64,000 bases of DNA from Chlorella sorokiniana (taxonomy: Eukaryota; Chlorophyta; Trebouxiophyceae; Chlorellales; Chlorellaceae): NCBI GenBank assembly GCA_025917655.1, contig CP084613.1, positions 2,606,001 through 2,670,000 on the forward strand, given 5' to 3'. Positions 45,902 through 57,716 of the stretch are shown here, piece by piece. A model generated the notes under the pieces. That model was not told where the DNA came from and did not search any database. It saw only the letters and a program-made list of their open reading frames with translations. A program made the position numbers and the translations under genes. Numbering within the stretch: the first letter of the stretch is position 1; the number at the start of each line of letters is the position of its first letter.

Positions 45902-48900
45902 ATGGCGCTGGCTGTGTTCTTTGCAGCGCTGTTGGTCGCCCCGGGATCCGCCTTTTACCTCCCCGGTGAGTGTAAAGGATTGATAGCGGGCCGTTGGGGC
46001 GCCAGGCGTTCGTGTGCCCTGCTGTTGGGGGTGGCAGGTGCAGCAGTGCTGAGCTTCTTGTTCATCTCCTTGCTCACCACAGGTGTGGCGCCCCAAGATT
46101 TTAAGAAAGTGGGTAACTGGCTGTGGTTGTCTCCCCAGTGCGGCAGGAATTCAGTTTGTGTATGCCGGGCTTGCCAGCCGGGCTTGCCAGCAGCTTTAAA
46201 ATGGACCCCTGAAAGGATGTGGAGGGTGCTTGTCGGGGACGTGTGTCGACTGTCGCCCCTGATCACTCCCCCCGTTCACCGCGCCTGGGCAGCGGCGCAG
46301 TCTCTGGCGCCTTTACCAACAGCCTGCTGCGTGCAGGGCGACCCCATTACACTCAAGGTCAACAAGCTGATGTCGGTAAAGAATTTGCCCTATGAGTATT
46401 ATTCGCTGCCCTACTGCCGCCCGACAAGATCATCAGCTCGGCGGAGAATTTGGGCGAGGTTTTGCGTGGCGACCGCATCGAGAACTCGCCGTACCAGGTG
46501 TGGACAGCAGTGGCAGGATAGGTGACGCGGCTATGGCGAATGCGGACCAAGCGTTGAGAATGGCAGCAGGAAACAGAACGAGCCGCCTGCAGCACGGGGC
46601 TTGCGGGACAGGACCAGCAACGTTCACGCTGCTGCCATGCTCGCCATCTGCAGGCAAAGTTCCGTGTGAACCACCATTGCAAGGTGGTGTGTCGCATCGC
46701 GTCGCTGAACAAGGCACAGGAGAAGGCTTTCAAGAGTCGCATATCGGATGAGTACCGCGTCAACATGTGAGGGCAGCGCAGGGCTAAAGCAGCGAGTGGG
46801 GCAAAGCATTACATTGACAGCTGGTCAGGGCTGTTTGTTGGCGGGCCCTGCATGCAGATGGCAGTTTGCAACATGCACATTTAACACCTCGACACTTGGC
46901 ATCTGCTCACGCCCGGCGGTGTTCCCTTCAGGATCCTGGACAACCTGCCCATCGGCATGGTGCGCATGCGGGAGGACGACGGCCAGCAGGTCAAGACATA
47001 CGAGCGCGGCTTTCCTGTGGGGTTCGCGGATGTAAGTGCCGGCGCAGCTGAGCAAAACCGGCGGGCTGGGAGGTTATGGCATGAACTTCAACGGTTGCCT
47101 GGGGCTGTGCCGCTCCATCTGGCCCTTGCATTTGCCTCCCGTGCTGACCGCCAGGCCCGGTCCCGCTCTCCGAATTCGTGCAGGAAAAGGACCACGCGTA
47201 CCTCAACAACCACCTGTCCTTCACCATCCTGTACCACAAGGACGCGGAGACAGACCTCGCGCGCATCGTGGGCTTTGAGGTGGAGCCGTACAGCGCAGCA
47301 CAAGTACAAGGGTGAGTGGGAGGCCGACGGCTCCACCAAGCTCACCACTTGCGACCCCGAGGAAAAGAAGTACGTGAGCGACAAGGGCCCGCACCAAGCG
47401 GTGGCGGAGGGCAAGGAGGTGAGCAGGATGGCGGCGGGGGGTTGGGGATCATGCCCTGCATGGCAGGACCTCACAGGTGAAACTGCAGCTGAGGGCCCTC
47501 GTGCTGACCAGCCCGGTGGCTAACTGAATGGGGACTTACCTGCCGTGCCACCGCTGTGGCCGCCCTGTGCGCCAGGTCATCTTCACGTACGATGTGTCCT
47601 TCAAGGCCAGCGACATCCGTTGGGCCTCCCGCTGGGACACCTACCTGCTGGCCACGGACGACCAGGTGCACTGGTTCTCTATCATCAACTCCCTCATGAT
47701 CGTCCTCTTCCTCAGGTGAGGCCATGGATGGTTCCCAATCCGCCTGAGCATGCCCAAAACTCCCGGCCTTGCAGCCAGCCATCCAGCTGCACACCAAGAT
47801 ACTGATATCGCTCCTCCCCTCCCCTTCCTTTTTGCCTCCCACCACTGTACACTCACACGCATCAGCGGTATGGTGGCCATGATCATGATGCGCACGCTGC
47901 ATCGGGACATCTCCAAGTACAACCAGTTGGAAACCGCGGAGGAGGCGCAGGAGGAGACGGGGTGGAAGCTGGTGCATGGCGACGTGTTCCGTCCGCCGCC
48001 CTCTGGCTCCTGGCTGGCAGTGCTGGTTGGCACCGGTGTGCAGCTGTTTGGCATGACCCTGGTCACCATGGTGTTTGCCACCCTGGGCTTCCTCTCCCCT
48101 GCCAACCGCGGCGGTCTCATGACCGCGGTGTTGCTGCTCTTTGTGTTCATGGGATCCTTTGCTGGCTACTTCTCGGCTCGCCTCTACAAGACCTTCAAGG
48201 TGCGGTGCTCCCCGCTTGCGGGCTGTTGGTGCAAAGTGGGCCCTGCACTGCTGACGGCATTGTTCAATGTTTCATGCATGTGTTCGCCGCAAGCACACTT
48301 CCTTGGCGTTTCTGGTGTAGCCCACGCGGCCCCATCCTGACCCAGCTTTCCCTCCCTCTCCCCCCACACACACACACACACACGCACACCGCTTGCAGGG
48401 CGAGCAGTGGAAGCAGACAACGCTGCGCACTGCGCTGGCCTTCCCCGGCTTTGTGTCAGCCATCTTCCTCACCCTCAACTTTTTGGTGTGGGGTCAGAAG
48501 AGCAGCGGTGCGGTGCCCTTTGGCACCCTGTGCGCCCTTGTATTCCTGTGGTGCGGCATCTCCGTGCCCCTCTGCTTCGTGGGAAGCTACTTCGGCTACA
48601 AAAAGCCTGCGCATGAGGTTCGGCATGAGTTGGGGCCGCGTGGACAGTGTTTGTTGCATATGCGACGGTGGGGTGTTTGCGACGCCCTTTCCCAGCCCCC
48701 CTCACCCAGGGGCCCCGTCTCCCCCGCCATCCCCCCCGGCTTGCTGGCGCAGGACCCTGTGCGCACCAACAAGATCCCGCGCCAAATCCCGGAGCAGCCT
48801 TGGTACATGCACCCCGCCTTCTCCATCCTGATTGGCGGCATCCTGCCCTTTGGCGCCGTCTTCATCGAGCTCTTCTTCATCCTCACCTCCATGTGGATGC

Positions 48901-49488
48901 ACCAGTTCTACTACCTCTTTGGCTTCCTGGCCCTGGTGTTCATCATCCTGATCATCACCTGCGCGGAGATCACCATTGTGCTGGCCTACTTCCAGCTGTG
49001 CTCAGGTGGGGGCTGCTGGGCCGAGGGGGAGGGCACCAGGAGGCGCGCCTGGTTTGTCAGCTGCGCAGCCTTGCCCCTACACTGACGCACACTCCGTCAC
49101 CCACACATTTTCCTGTGCATTCCCGCACAGAGGATTACCACTGGTGGTGGCGCGCATACCTGACCAGCGGCTCCTCCGCCCTCTACCTCTTCCTCTATTC
49201 GCTCTTCTATTTCTACACCAAGCTGGACATCACCAAGATGGTTCCCGCGCTCATGTACTTTGGTGAGATTGTTGGGAACGAGCACACAGCCATGAGCAGC
49301 ACCCGTTGTTTTGGTGCGCAGCCAACCCCTTGCAGCACATAGGACCACACCCACTCTCACTGTTTCCACCCTCTTTCAGGTTACATGACCATCGTGTCAG
49401 CCAGCTTCTTCTGCCTCACCGGCACCATCGGCTTTTATGCCACCTACATCTTCTGCCGCGCCATCTATGGGCGCTCAAGGTGGACTAA
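45902..49488 (+). CDS. Transmembrane 9 superfamily protein (nonaspanin / EMP70)
   Basis: Golgi/endosomal nine-span protein implicated in sorting of membrane proteins. Start at 45902 gives a signal peptide ([20 protein letters not shown]). The lumenal domain shows [59 protein letters not shown] and [14 protein letters not shown]. Membrane part from about 47640: [109 protein letters not shown], and [20 protein letters not shown]. The end is IYG...KVD, matching the family's C-terminal KxD sorting signal, TAA 49486-49488. Frame changes near 47302 and at GGG near 49470 look like sequence errors. About 12 exons. Confidence 0.95.
48365..48383 (+). repeat. (CA)n microsatellite
   Basis: About nine and a half CA units in an intron of the TM9 gene, close to the acceptor (GCTTGCAG) of the exon that starts [15 protein letters not shown]. 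Confidence 0.95.
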
Positions 49489-49680
49489 AGGCGGCCACCC
49501 CGCACCCCTCTCTTTCCCATCATACGGCGGCATGCATTGCTGGCAGTGTTGACCAGCGCTTCTACCGTGTAACACACATTCAGGGGTTGGGTCATGCGCA
49601 GTCTGGACCAGTGTGAGCATCTGAATTTTAAATGACATTGATAGCCGGGGTTCGGATTGTTGGGTGTTATAAATCGAACA

Positions 49681-52600
49681 CTACAGCCTGACATGGCCAC
49701 CATCACTTGTCAGGGCTGTCAGGATCGATGGCACCCCCTGCGCAACGCTGGCAGCCGCCGCTGCGCTTACGGCATCCCGCTTCAGCACAGCCTTGCGGCT
49801 AAGCTTCAGCTGTCCTCGTGCATCCCTACCAAGGCACATGACCTCCACCTCCTGCCCCACCGCCAGCTCTTCGCCCACCGAGCGCACTCGGTGGGGCGCT
49901 AGCTCGCTGATGTGCAGCAGGGAGCGCATGCCGCCGGGGTGCACTTCCAGCAGAGCACCATAGTCCATCAAGCGGGCCACGGTGGCACGGTACACCTGAC
50001 CCTCCTGCAGCAGTTGAGAGGATCGGCCAGAGGGGGTCGAGGGGTACATGGGCCGCACAAGGCGCATCCACGAGGGCGGGCAGGTCAGCATGGCGACAGA
50101 ATGCAGGGTGTTGCCCTGACCCCCACCTTGATGTTCTCCCCAGCCAGCTCCAAGATACGGTCATGCGCTGCGCGGAAGCCCTCCCCACTAGCAGCAAAAA
50201 TGCGGATGGTTCCTGGGGGTTGGGGGCGGGGGGGCGGCGGCGGGGGGGAGGGGGTCGCGCGGTGTCGAGGCAGGGACTTGCGAGGAGATGCCAGCGTGGC
50301 CCTGCCCATGGCAGCATGTGCGACCGCGCATATCAAAAAGCTTCTAGAGGCACGCACCGTCGTCAGCGACGTCCACCCGAGCGTCACGCTCCTCTTCCAG
50401 CTCCCGCAGGTTAGCGCCCCCGTGCCAATGACGCGCCCCAGCATGGTGGGGGGACCTGCACAACCCCAAAGGCAGGTGCATGCGCGGGACGCTCCTGCAG
50501 CACCGTGGTGTGAGCAGGGAGCATGATTCACGGTAAGCGGTAAGCACAACGGCGGCCCAGCCCGGTGCCCACCACCAGCACCCCAATCCGTTCCCACACA
50601 CACGCACTGCCACGCTCACCGCAGGCAGCGCCGCCTCCATGGCTCTGAGCAGCTGCGCGCGTCCGCGTGCTGCCAGCGCCAGCGCATGCTCGAGCAACGC
50701 CAGCGGCACCCCCTTGCAGCTTCACATCAAGCTGGCAGGCGGTGATGCCGCGCCGCGTGCCTGCCAAGAGGACACGCAAGTAAGCGATGCTTGAAACTTG
50801 TCCGTGGAGCCGTATTCCATCTGACAGAGCACTAGGGCAAAGGCCACCAGCGCAAGCCAAGCACACCAGCCGAACTCCCGGCCAAGGGAGCCCCACGCCA
50901 ACCGCGCGCGCACAGACACGAAACACCACCCCTACGCACCCACCACCCTGCGCTCACCTGCCACCTTAAGGTCCATGTCACCCAGCTGGTCCTCCATGCC
51001 CAGCTGGTCCAGCAGCAGCTCGTAGCGGCCCAGGGGGAAGGGGGCACCACGCCGCTCACGCGCGCCACAGGCATCGCACCCAGCTCCTGCGCCTCGCCGC
51101 CCCAGCTGGCCTCCGTAAACAAGCCCACGCTAACACCTGCACAGGGAGGGCAATCGGAGAGGCCCACAGGAGCTCGCGCTGATAACAGGAGGCCTGAAAT
51201 TAGCCAATGCAATGCGAGGTTCTGCCTGCACCACCAACATACACAACAGCCTTAAAGCAGTGTTCCGCGCGCATGCCAGCGTGCCCGCCCCCTTACACCC
51301 CACCACCCCACCCTTCTGACATCCCTACCCCAGGCCGCTTACCCGCCACCATGCCCTTGAGTGGCACGCCAGCATCCAGCAGGGCGAGGCTGCCGCCGCA
51401 CACCGCCGCCATGGACGACGAGCCCGAGGAGGCGAGCGTGTCGGCGTTGAGGCGCAGGCTGAAGGGGAAGTCTGACTCGTTTGGAAGCACGGGCAGCAGC
51501 GCGCGCTCAGCCAGGTCACTGTGGCCCACCTCCCGGCGCATGCCGCCTGCAGCAGAACCCAGGGTGGCTTGGTTGGTGGGTCAGCGGTGGGAGGGGTTGA
51601 GCGGCGGGCGGGCGGGCGGGGGCAGCACACTGGACGGGATAGGCACGGTGTGCTTGATAAGGTGCAGGGCACCGAAGCAAAGCAAGCTGGGGCCAGGCAG
51701 GTTTGCCCCCACAGGGGCCCCCGGGTGTGTGCCAGCCGGCCCTCACCCAGCGAGGTCTCTCCCACGGCAAAGGGCGGGAAGGAGTAGTTGACAAAGAGGC
51801 GCTTGGCGCCCTCCCCCAGCAGCGACTCCATGCGCTGCTGCTGCGCCGCGGCGCCCCACCGTGGCCGTGCACAGTGACTGCGTCTCCCCGCGGGTGAAGA
51901 GTGCTGAACCATGCACCACCGGGATGGAATCCACCTTTCCGCAGATGGGTGGGGGGTTGGGGGGTCTGCACGGCGCATGAAAGTGCACCACAGCAAGGCC
52001 TGCAGCAAGTGCTGGACTGGCAGGCAGCGACAGAAGCAGCACCACCACCCTTGTCCTGCGTGTGCGTGGGGTGTCCCCCTCCGTCCGAACACCACTGCGC
52101 ACCTCGCAGTGCACGGAGCGCAGGTCGACAGGGCCGCGCCCATCCACGCGCAAGCCGTCCTGCAGGGCCATGCGCCGCATCGCACCACCCAGAGCCGCCG
52201 AGAAGGCGTGGTCGACGTCGGCGGGCGACACACACCCCGACCCGGGCAGGCGTGCAAACTCGGTGCGGAAGGCGCCCGCAGCCCGCAGCTGTGCCAGCAC
52301 CGCTTCCTTGGCCTGGGGGTGAGCAGGAGGGTGGGTGGGTGTGGCTGCATACGCTGGTCCGTCTGACCTCGTGGGCAGCTTAGGGAGAGCAAAAAGCACA
52401 CTGCCTGCAGGCGGGCCACGTACCCCTCCTCCCCACCTCCCAACCCTCCCTGACCTCCTGCAGCGCTGCTGCCCGTGCATTCTTGCTCAGGCCAGTGTCC
52501 CGAAGGATGGCATCCACGAGGGGGTAGCCAGCTCGGCCACCCTGGGCGCCGCTGCGGAGTCGGCGCCAGCCAGCCGCATCGGCACAGTCGTGCGCCTATG

Positions 52601-54024
52601 ACAGAAGAGCACAAGGGTTCAGCTGCTGCATGTGTGCTTCGTGCAGGCGACAATAGATCTCACGTACGCAACCCAGGTGCGGCTTTGGACCTTCCCACTC
52701 CCTCGCAACTCTGTCAGCTCCTCCCTGCAGCCTCACCCTGCAACCTCCCTGCGGCAACGCGCACATGGGCAACGACAGGCCGCCTCACCCTGATTGCTGC
52801 GCGAGGAGCAGCTGTGGTTGCGCCAACTGCTGAGCCGCCGCCACTGCAGTGCGCAGCGCCTGCACAAACTGCGCCTCTGGCACCTCCTCCCCACCCGCCT
52901 CCAGCATGGTCACCCGCCCCTCCGCTGTGGCTGCCACCAGGATGTCCAGCGCTGCCGCTTCCTGCTGCGCCACCGAGGGCCCCGACACCAGCTGGCCCTC
53001 TCGCGTCAGCGCCACACGCGCTGCTGCAACCGGGCCCGCCCACGGCATGTCAGACAGCAGCAGCGCGGCGGAGGCCGCCCCCACCGCCATCACACACGGA
53101 TCAGCGGCGCCATCGGCACTGAGCACGCTGGCGAACAACTGCAAGAAGGCATGGGTAGACACAGAAGGGTGCGCTCGCCATGACAGCTCAGCACGCCGAC
53201 GAGCTTCCCGGGCGCAGCAAGCACCCACGCCCGGCCCTTGTGCACCCTGCTGCCGGCGGCCTCCAGCAGCGCTCACCGCTGCATCCTGGGCGAAACCGCG
53301 GGGGAAAAGGGGGCGCAGGGCGCGGCCAATGCGGCGCCCGCCAGCACCTCGTGATCCTTGGGGGTCCCCTCCCGCTTGTTGTACGTGCCTGGGATGCGGC
53401 CCACGGCATACAGCTTCTCCCGGTAGTCAACCTGCGCAGGTCTGGTGGAGTCTCATGTGTACCCATCACCAGCCCGCATGCTTCCCCTGTGCTGCAGCAC
53501 GCTTGCAACACAAGGCCACACGCACCTCAAGCTGCAGGCTCAGCACGTCCCGTCTGCTCCAGGGCGGCGGCTGGCTGGTCGCGGCTGCCAGCACCGTGGT
53601 GCTGCCGCACTGCACCATGCAGGAGCCGCTGGCCAGCCGCGCGAGCTTGCCCGTCTCAAAGGTCCAGGGCTGGCCCTGCACATGCACCTCCTGTCGCAGG
53701 CTGGCACCCAGGGGCAGCGAAGCCAGGACATCGGCGTTGGCTGCTGGTACCGCGTGCTGCTGGCTGCGCGCCAGCATGTCGCTGGCCAGCTCCCCCCCTC
53801 CCTCTCAGGCACTGCAACCTCCTCTGCCTCTCCATACACACCATCCTCCAAGTTGTCCTTCAGGTGGGCGTCGGGCAGCGGCAGATGGTTTGCGGGGGCT
53901 GAGCCACCGAGCGTTGCGTACAAACGCGTCGCAATGGGCATTGCGCCCAGCGACCGACTGGCTGGGAAAGATGACAGTGACCACCCCGGTTGGCTGGCTG
54001 CATCATGGCTGGGAGCCACCGTGC
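49681..54024 (-). CDS. PNP: Polyribonucleotide nucleotidyltransferase (PNPase)
   Basis: 3'-5' phosphorolytic exoribonuclease and polymerase of organelle RNA turnover. Domains in order on the minus strand: RNase PH 1 ([20 protein letters not shown] then [65 protein letters not shown]), helical linker ([20 protein letters not shown]), RNase PH 2 ([97 protein letters not shown] with the catalytic-site Asp), KH ([15 protein letters not shown]) and S1 ([32 protein letters not shown]). The last residues are SDGGHVRL. The frame changes at seven G (about 53795) in the N-terminal exon. The 5' exon is unresolved; a minus-strand ATG near 54137 could start a targeting peptide. Chloroplast versus mitochondrial location is undecided. 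Confidence 0.93.
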
Positions 54025-54747
54025 CTGCGGAGAGACAAAGGTGTGCTCAGCAGCGGCAGCAGCGTGCAGCGGGCAGCGGCAGCAAATGGTGAACCCGTGA
54101 CAACACATTGGCCACACAGTTCAACAACAAATCTCATGCTGGATCGCTTTGCTTTGTGTGCAAGCTATGGCATTCACCGTCGAGAAGAGTTTGACAAGCG
54201 CGCCTGAAAAGCGCTGCGCAGCGTTTTAAGCTTAATGCGCGACTCATCGGCATGAAATCTGTGATGTATCAATAACGTTCATGCATATATCATCAGCTAG
54301 AGACGTCAACAGCATCCCGCATCCTGGGCGAGCTGACTAAAAGCGTTTTTGGAACCCCGTTTAATGGTGTGAAATCAGGTGACGAAACATCAGAAGCATA
54401 CATGGTGTGCTGTTGCTTTCTCGCATAAGGCCTCGAGATGTACTGCTATGTGCTTACTTCTCCTTCAAAAGGACAGTGTTTCTTACTTGAGGCCATTGCG
54501 TAGCTTCCGCATACAACACGTCCTTTCCTGAAACAGTTTGGGTGTTATTGAGTTTCGGCTTCCACTGCCGCTACAGCAGAGGAGTTAATAGCCGGGAGAA
54601 GCTTGAAATGGTGCGGTGAAATAAGGGCAGCGCGCATCAGGAGCTCACATTCTGGCAAAGGACATGGCAACAGAGCCGGCGGCGGCATGAGCGGCGGCAC
54701 GCTTGTTGAATGCAACCTCAGGCAGGGGATGATAGCTGAAATGCTGT
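54025..54747. promoter_or_regulatory. Divergent region between PNPase (-) and PDCD5 (+)
   Basis: Must hold both promoters and probably the first exon of the PNPase gene. Bases 54220-54480 are clearly more AT-rich than the surrounding genes. ATG GCA ACA at 54664 opens only an eight-codon frame before TGA and could be a short upstream frame for PDCD5. Confidence 0.45.
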
Positions 54748-55416
54748 ATGCAGGCTGATGATCCCGAACTTGAGGCCATCCGCCAACGGCGCATGGCGCA
54801 GCTGATGGCGCAGCAGGGCGGTGGCAGCAAAGGGCCTGCAACCCCGGAGGAGGCGCAAGCCCAGGAGGAGCAGCGGCAGGCGGCCGAGGAGCAGCGCCGC
54901 GCCATGCTGATGAACATCATGCAGCCATCAGCAAGGGACAGATGTGAGTATTGCATGCGCCATGCTTATGGTTTGGCGTGGCTTGATGTCTTGTGTGCAG
55001 TTGTTCAGCCCAGCTGAGAGGCCCATCCTGGATTTGTTGCCCGCTCAGTGGCGCGTATCAGCTTGGTGAAGCCAGATAAAGCTCGAGCGATTGAGGATAT
55101 GTTGTTGATGGCAGCTCGGCGTGGGCAGATTCAAGAAAAGGTGGGCACGGTGTGAGGAGCGGCGCCACCTGCCACGATGGATCAATCAAGTAACAATGGT
55201 ATGTGTCCCGTAGGTCTCGGAAACACGCCTCATTGAATTGCTAGAGCAAGTATCTGAACAGACAGAGAAGAAGACAAAGGTGCGGTTGAATGAAAATCTT
55301 GCCAGAGAATGCTTTGGCAACAGGGCCTGCATGCTTTGTCATTGCTTTTACTGATGTAGTCGGCCCTGCAGGTGACAATTCAGCGGCGGCGAGGTGCCCT
55401 TGACGATGACTGGTGA
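54748..55416 (+). CDS. PDCD5: PDCD5 / TFAR19 family DNA-binding protein
   Basis: Small conserved protein with a triple-helix core, linked to programmed cell death and to histone acetylation and chaperonin binding in animals. Start chosen at 54748 (MQADDPELEAIRQRRMAQLM) because it matches the plant-type N-terminus; the upstream ATG at 54664 stops after eight codons. Exons: a Gln/Glu/Ala-rich helix ending MNIMQPSARDR, LARISLVKPDKARAIEDMLL then MAARRGQIQEK, VSETRLIELLEQVSEQTEKK then TK, and VTIQRRRGALDDDW, TGA 55414-55416. Length about 130 residues. A TGTAA at 55519-55523 is a likely polyadenylation signal, only 54 bases before the next start codon. Confidence 0.96.
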
Positions 55417-55576
55417 TGGGTTGGGCTGGCAGATCAGGGCGCAGTTGGACCAGGTCCATCGTCAAATTCCGCTGTGCTGGAGCAGTCAGCTGGCAAGAAA
55501 TGTATCTTTGCGGTCTTGTGTAAGCGGTCATGTTTTCTTCTTGTTCATGTGCACTCTAATGAAGTTTCAAGCGGCT

Positions 55577-56973
55577 ATGTTAGGGCGCAGCAGACTAGGC
55601 TCTGGCCCATGTGTGCCTGTCTTGCTTCTGCTGTCAATCTGCACAACAGCGGTCGTTTCGGAGGGTGAGTTTGTGACCTTTCAAGCGGCAATGCTCAGCG
55701 GCTACCGTCATCACCAGCCATGTTGGCCGTGCAGGGGTGGGGCGGCAGTCTTCTTGGGATTACAGCAATTTGCTGTCGCCAGCGCGTTTCAATGGCATCC
55801 GCTTCGATGGTAAGGCCGCCCTGCGCCGCTCTCTGCTTGCCGCTGCTTCCGTCGATACTATGCTGGCTGGTGCGCAGACCTGCCTGGCTTCACACGCTCA
55901 GTGTACGAGCGCAACTATGCTCTGGTCACTCCTGAGAGCTTTGTGTTTGCGGGCAACCCGCTGTGGACCAATGCCACCACTGCGCACATCATCACGCCTG
56001 CGACGGGCGCCAATTTTGCCATGCTTTTGGTCAACATGAGGCAGGAGTCCAGTGGTGTTCGCCCGCCTGAAGGCCACGAAAGGTCTGCTGGTACTGAATG
56101 CTGACGATATTAGCAGGGAACGCATGATGGGAAATGCTGCTTCAATGGCTGGCTGATGAATGGTTTGCAGCCAGTCAGGCTTGAGGCATGCCCCTGTCTG
56201 CAGGTTCATGTTTGTGCTGGATGGCGAGGTGGAGGTCACCGTCGGCTGTGAGATGGCCACCCTGCACGCGGACGACTTTGCGTACGTGCCAGCGCACCTA
56301 CAGAGCAGCGTTCGCTCGTCCACTGGCGCGGGTGTCCTCCTGTTTGAGCGGCGCTATGCGCTGCAGGGTAAACCGGCCTTTGTGCACGGGCACACCCAAG
56401 AGCAGTCGGTGCTGCCCACAGAGGGCGAGGTGTTTGCGCTGCGCAAGTTGTTGCCCCAGACAGCAGACTACGACTTTAATGTGCACGTGATGGACTTCCT
56501 GCCTGGGGAGCACCTCAACGTGAAGGAGGTGCACTACAACCAGCATGGCCTTCTGCTGCTGCAGGGCAAGGGCATCTATAGGTGCGCCGCCTCGGCAACA
56601 GCAGCAGGCTGGACAGGTCAACGCGCTGTGCAGCCACAACCAACATGTACTGTCTGCTCCGCCCCGTGCAGGCTGGGCAACGACTGGTATCCGGTGCAGG
56701 CGGGCGATGCCATCTGGTGAGCTGCTCCTTAAAGCCAAGGGTGGGAGGACAACGCCTTGTTCCAAGTGGCCCCGTATGTGATTCCCTGTAGGATGGCGCC
56801 ATTCGTGCCTCAGTGGTATGCAGCCCTTGGCTCCCAGGAGAGCCGCTACATCCTGTACAAGGTGGGCCGGGCGGGCACATCAGCGGCGGCGCATCGCGTG
56901 TGCTTCCACCATGTGCAAGAACAGCAACACCTTGCCGCTGCAGGACACAGTGGTGGACCCATTGCTGGGCTAG
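55577..56973 (+). CDS. UGLYAH: (S)-ureidoglycine aminohydrolase
   Basis: Mn-dependent bicupin of purine breakdown in the ER; releases ammonia from (S)-ureidoglycine to form (S)-ureidoglycolate on the allantoin route. Start at 55577: MLGRSRLGSGPCVPVLLLLS begins a signal peptide. Then YERNYALVTPESFVFAGNPL, AHIITPATGANFAMLLVNMR, PPEGHERFMFVLDGEVEVTV, LHADDFAYVPAHLQSSVRSS, GVLLFERRYALQG, GEVFALRKLLPQTADYDFNV, then the second cupin with the metal-ligand pattern in FLPGEHLNVKEVHYNQHGLL and LGNDWYPVQAGDAIWMAPFV then PQWYAALG. The final exon is DTVVDPLLG, TAG 56971-56973. Exons join in phase throughout with no frame break. Close to the plant enzyme along its whole length. Confidence 0.96.
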
Positions 56974-57716
56974 GACAATCGACTCAATGCTGTGCACAAC
57001 ACTTCACGCCCTGCGCACTGCACCGACATCTGCAATCTTTAGTACCGCTGGCATGGTCTGGGCTGGGTGCTTCTCGTGACAATCGTGACCTTCTGACCGC
57101 AAAGCAGTGTGACCATCACCATCCTAACGCCAGGACATCAGGATTCACGGATGCAAGACATTGAGACATGGGTGGCCTGCGTGCAGCTTGACGGCAACCA
57201 TGACTTGATGATTTCTCCCGCTGCTTTGTGCATGTGATGTACATCCAACCGCAATCGCAAATGCGTCGCTCAGCTTGATGCACAGGAGGCCTCAGCGACA
57301 CAGAGCCCGGCATGTTGGAGCAGGCCGCCATCAAGCAGGAGCCAAACTCCCCTGCGTGGCTGTGCAGGCAGGCACCCTTCAGCCATTCCAGGGCCTCCAG
57401 CAGCAGATGCCTTCAACCTACAGTACAACCCAGGCACATGGAATTTGCTTGCAGGACAGGTCCTTGGCAATGCTGCCAATCAGATGGATGAGGGTGCTCT
57501 GGCGGCGATGCGAAGCGGCGCCGTGCGCGAGAGGGACCTGCATGGCGCGCAGAGCAGAGCACTGCCAGCAAGAGCCATGAGGCATGCGTTTGCACTGCAG
57601 CTGCGAACACAAAAGAGTGGTACACTTTGCAACCCAAACAAAAACGCTAAAAAACCGTTCGCCGGCGGGGTCATTGCAAACCCGAATGAACCGAAACCGG
57701 AAACTTTCATGTCGCT
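56974..57716. other. 3' UTR of UGLYAH and upstream region of the carrier gene
   Basis: Both flanking genes are on the + strand. The frame of the carrier is open upstream to about 57445, but the residues there are not carrier-like, and a better start exists at 57717. No other gene recognised. Confidence 0.5.

Noticed and set aside
50200-50260. G-rich stretch beside the KH-coding exon of the PNPase gene as a separate element
   Set aside because: It is the pyrimidine-rich end of a minus-strand intron next to the acceptor before [12 protein letters not shown].
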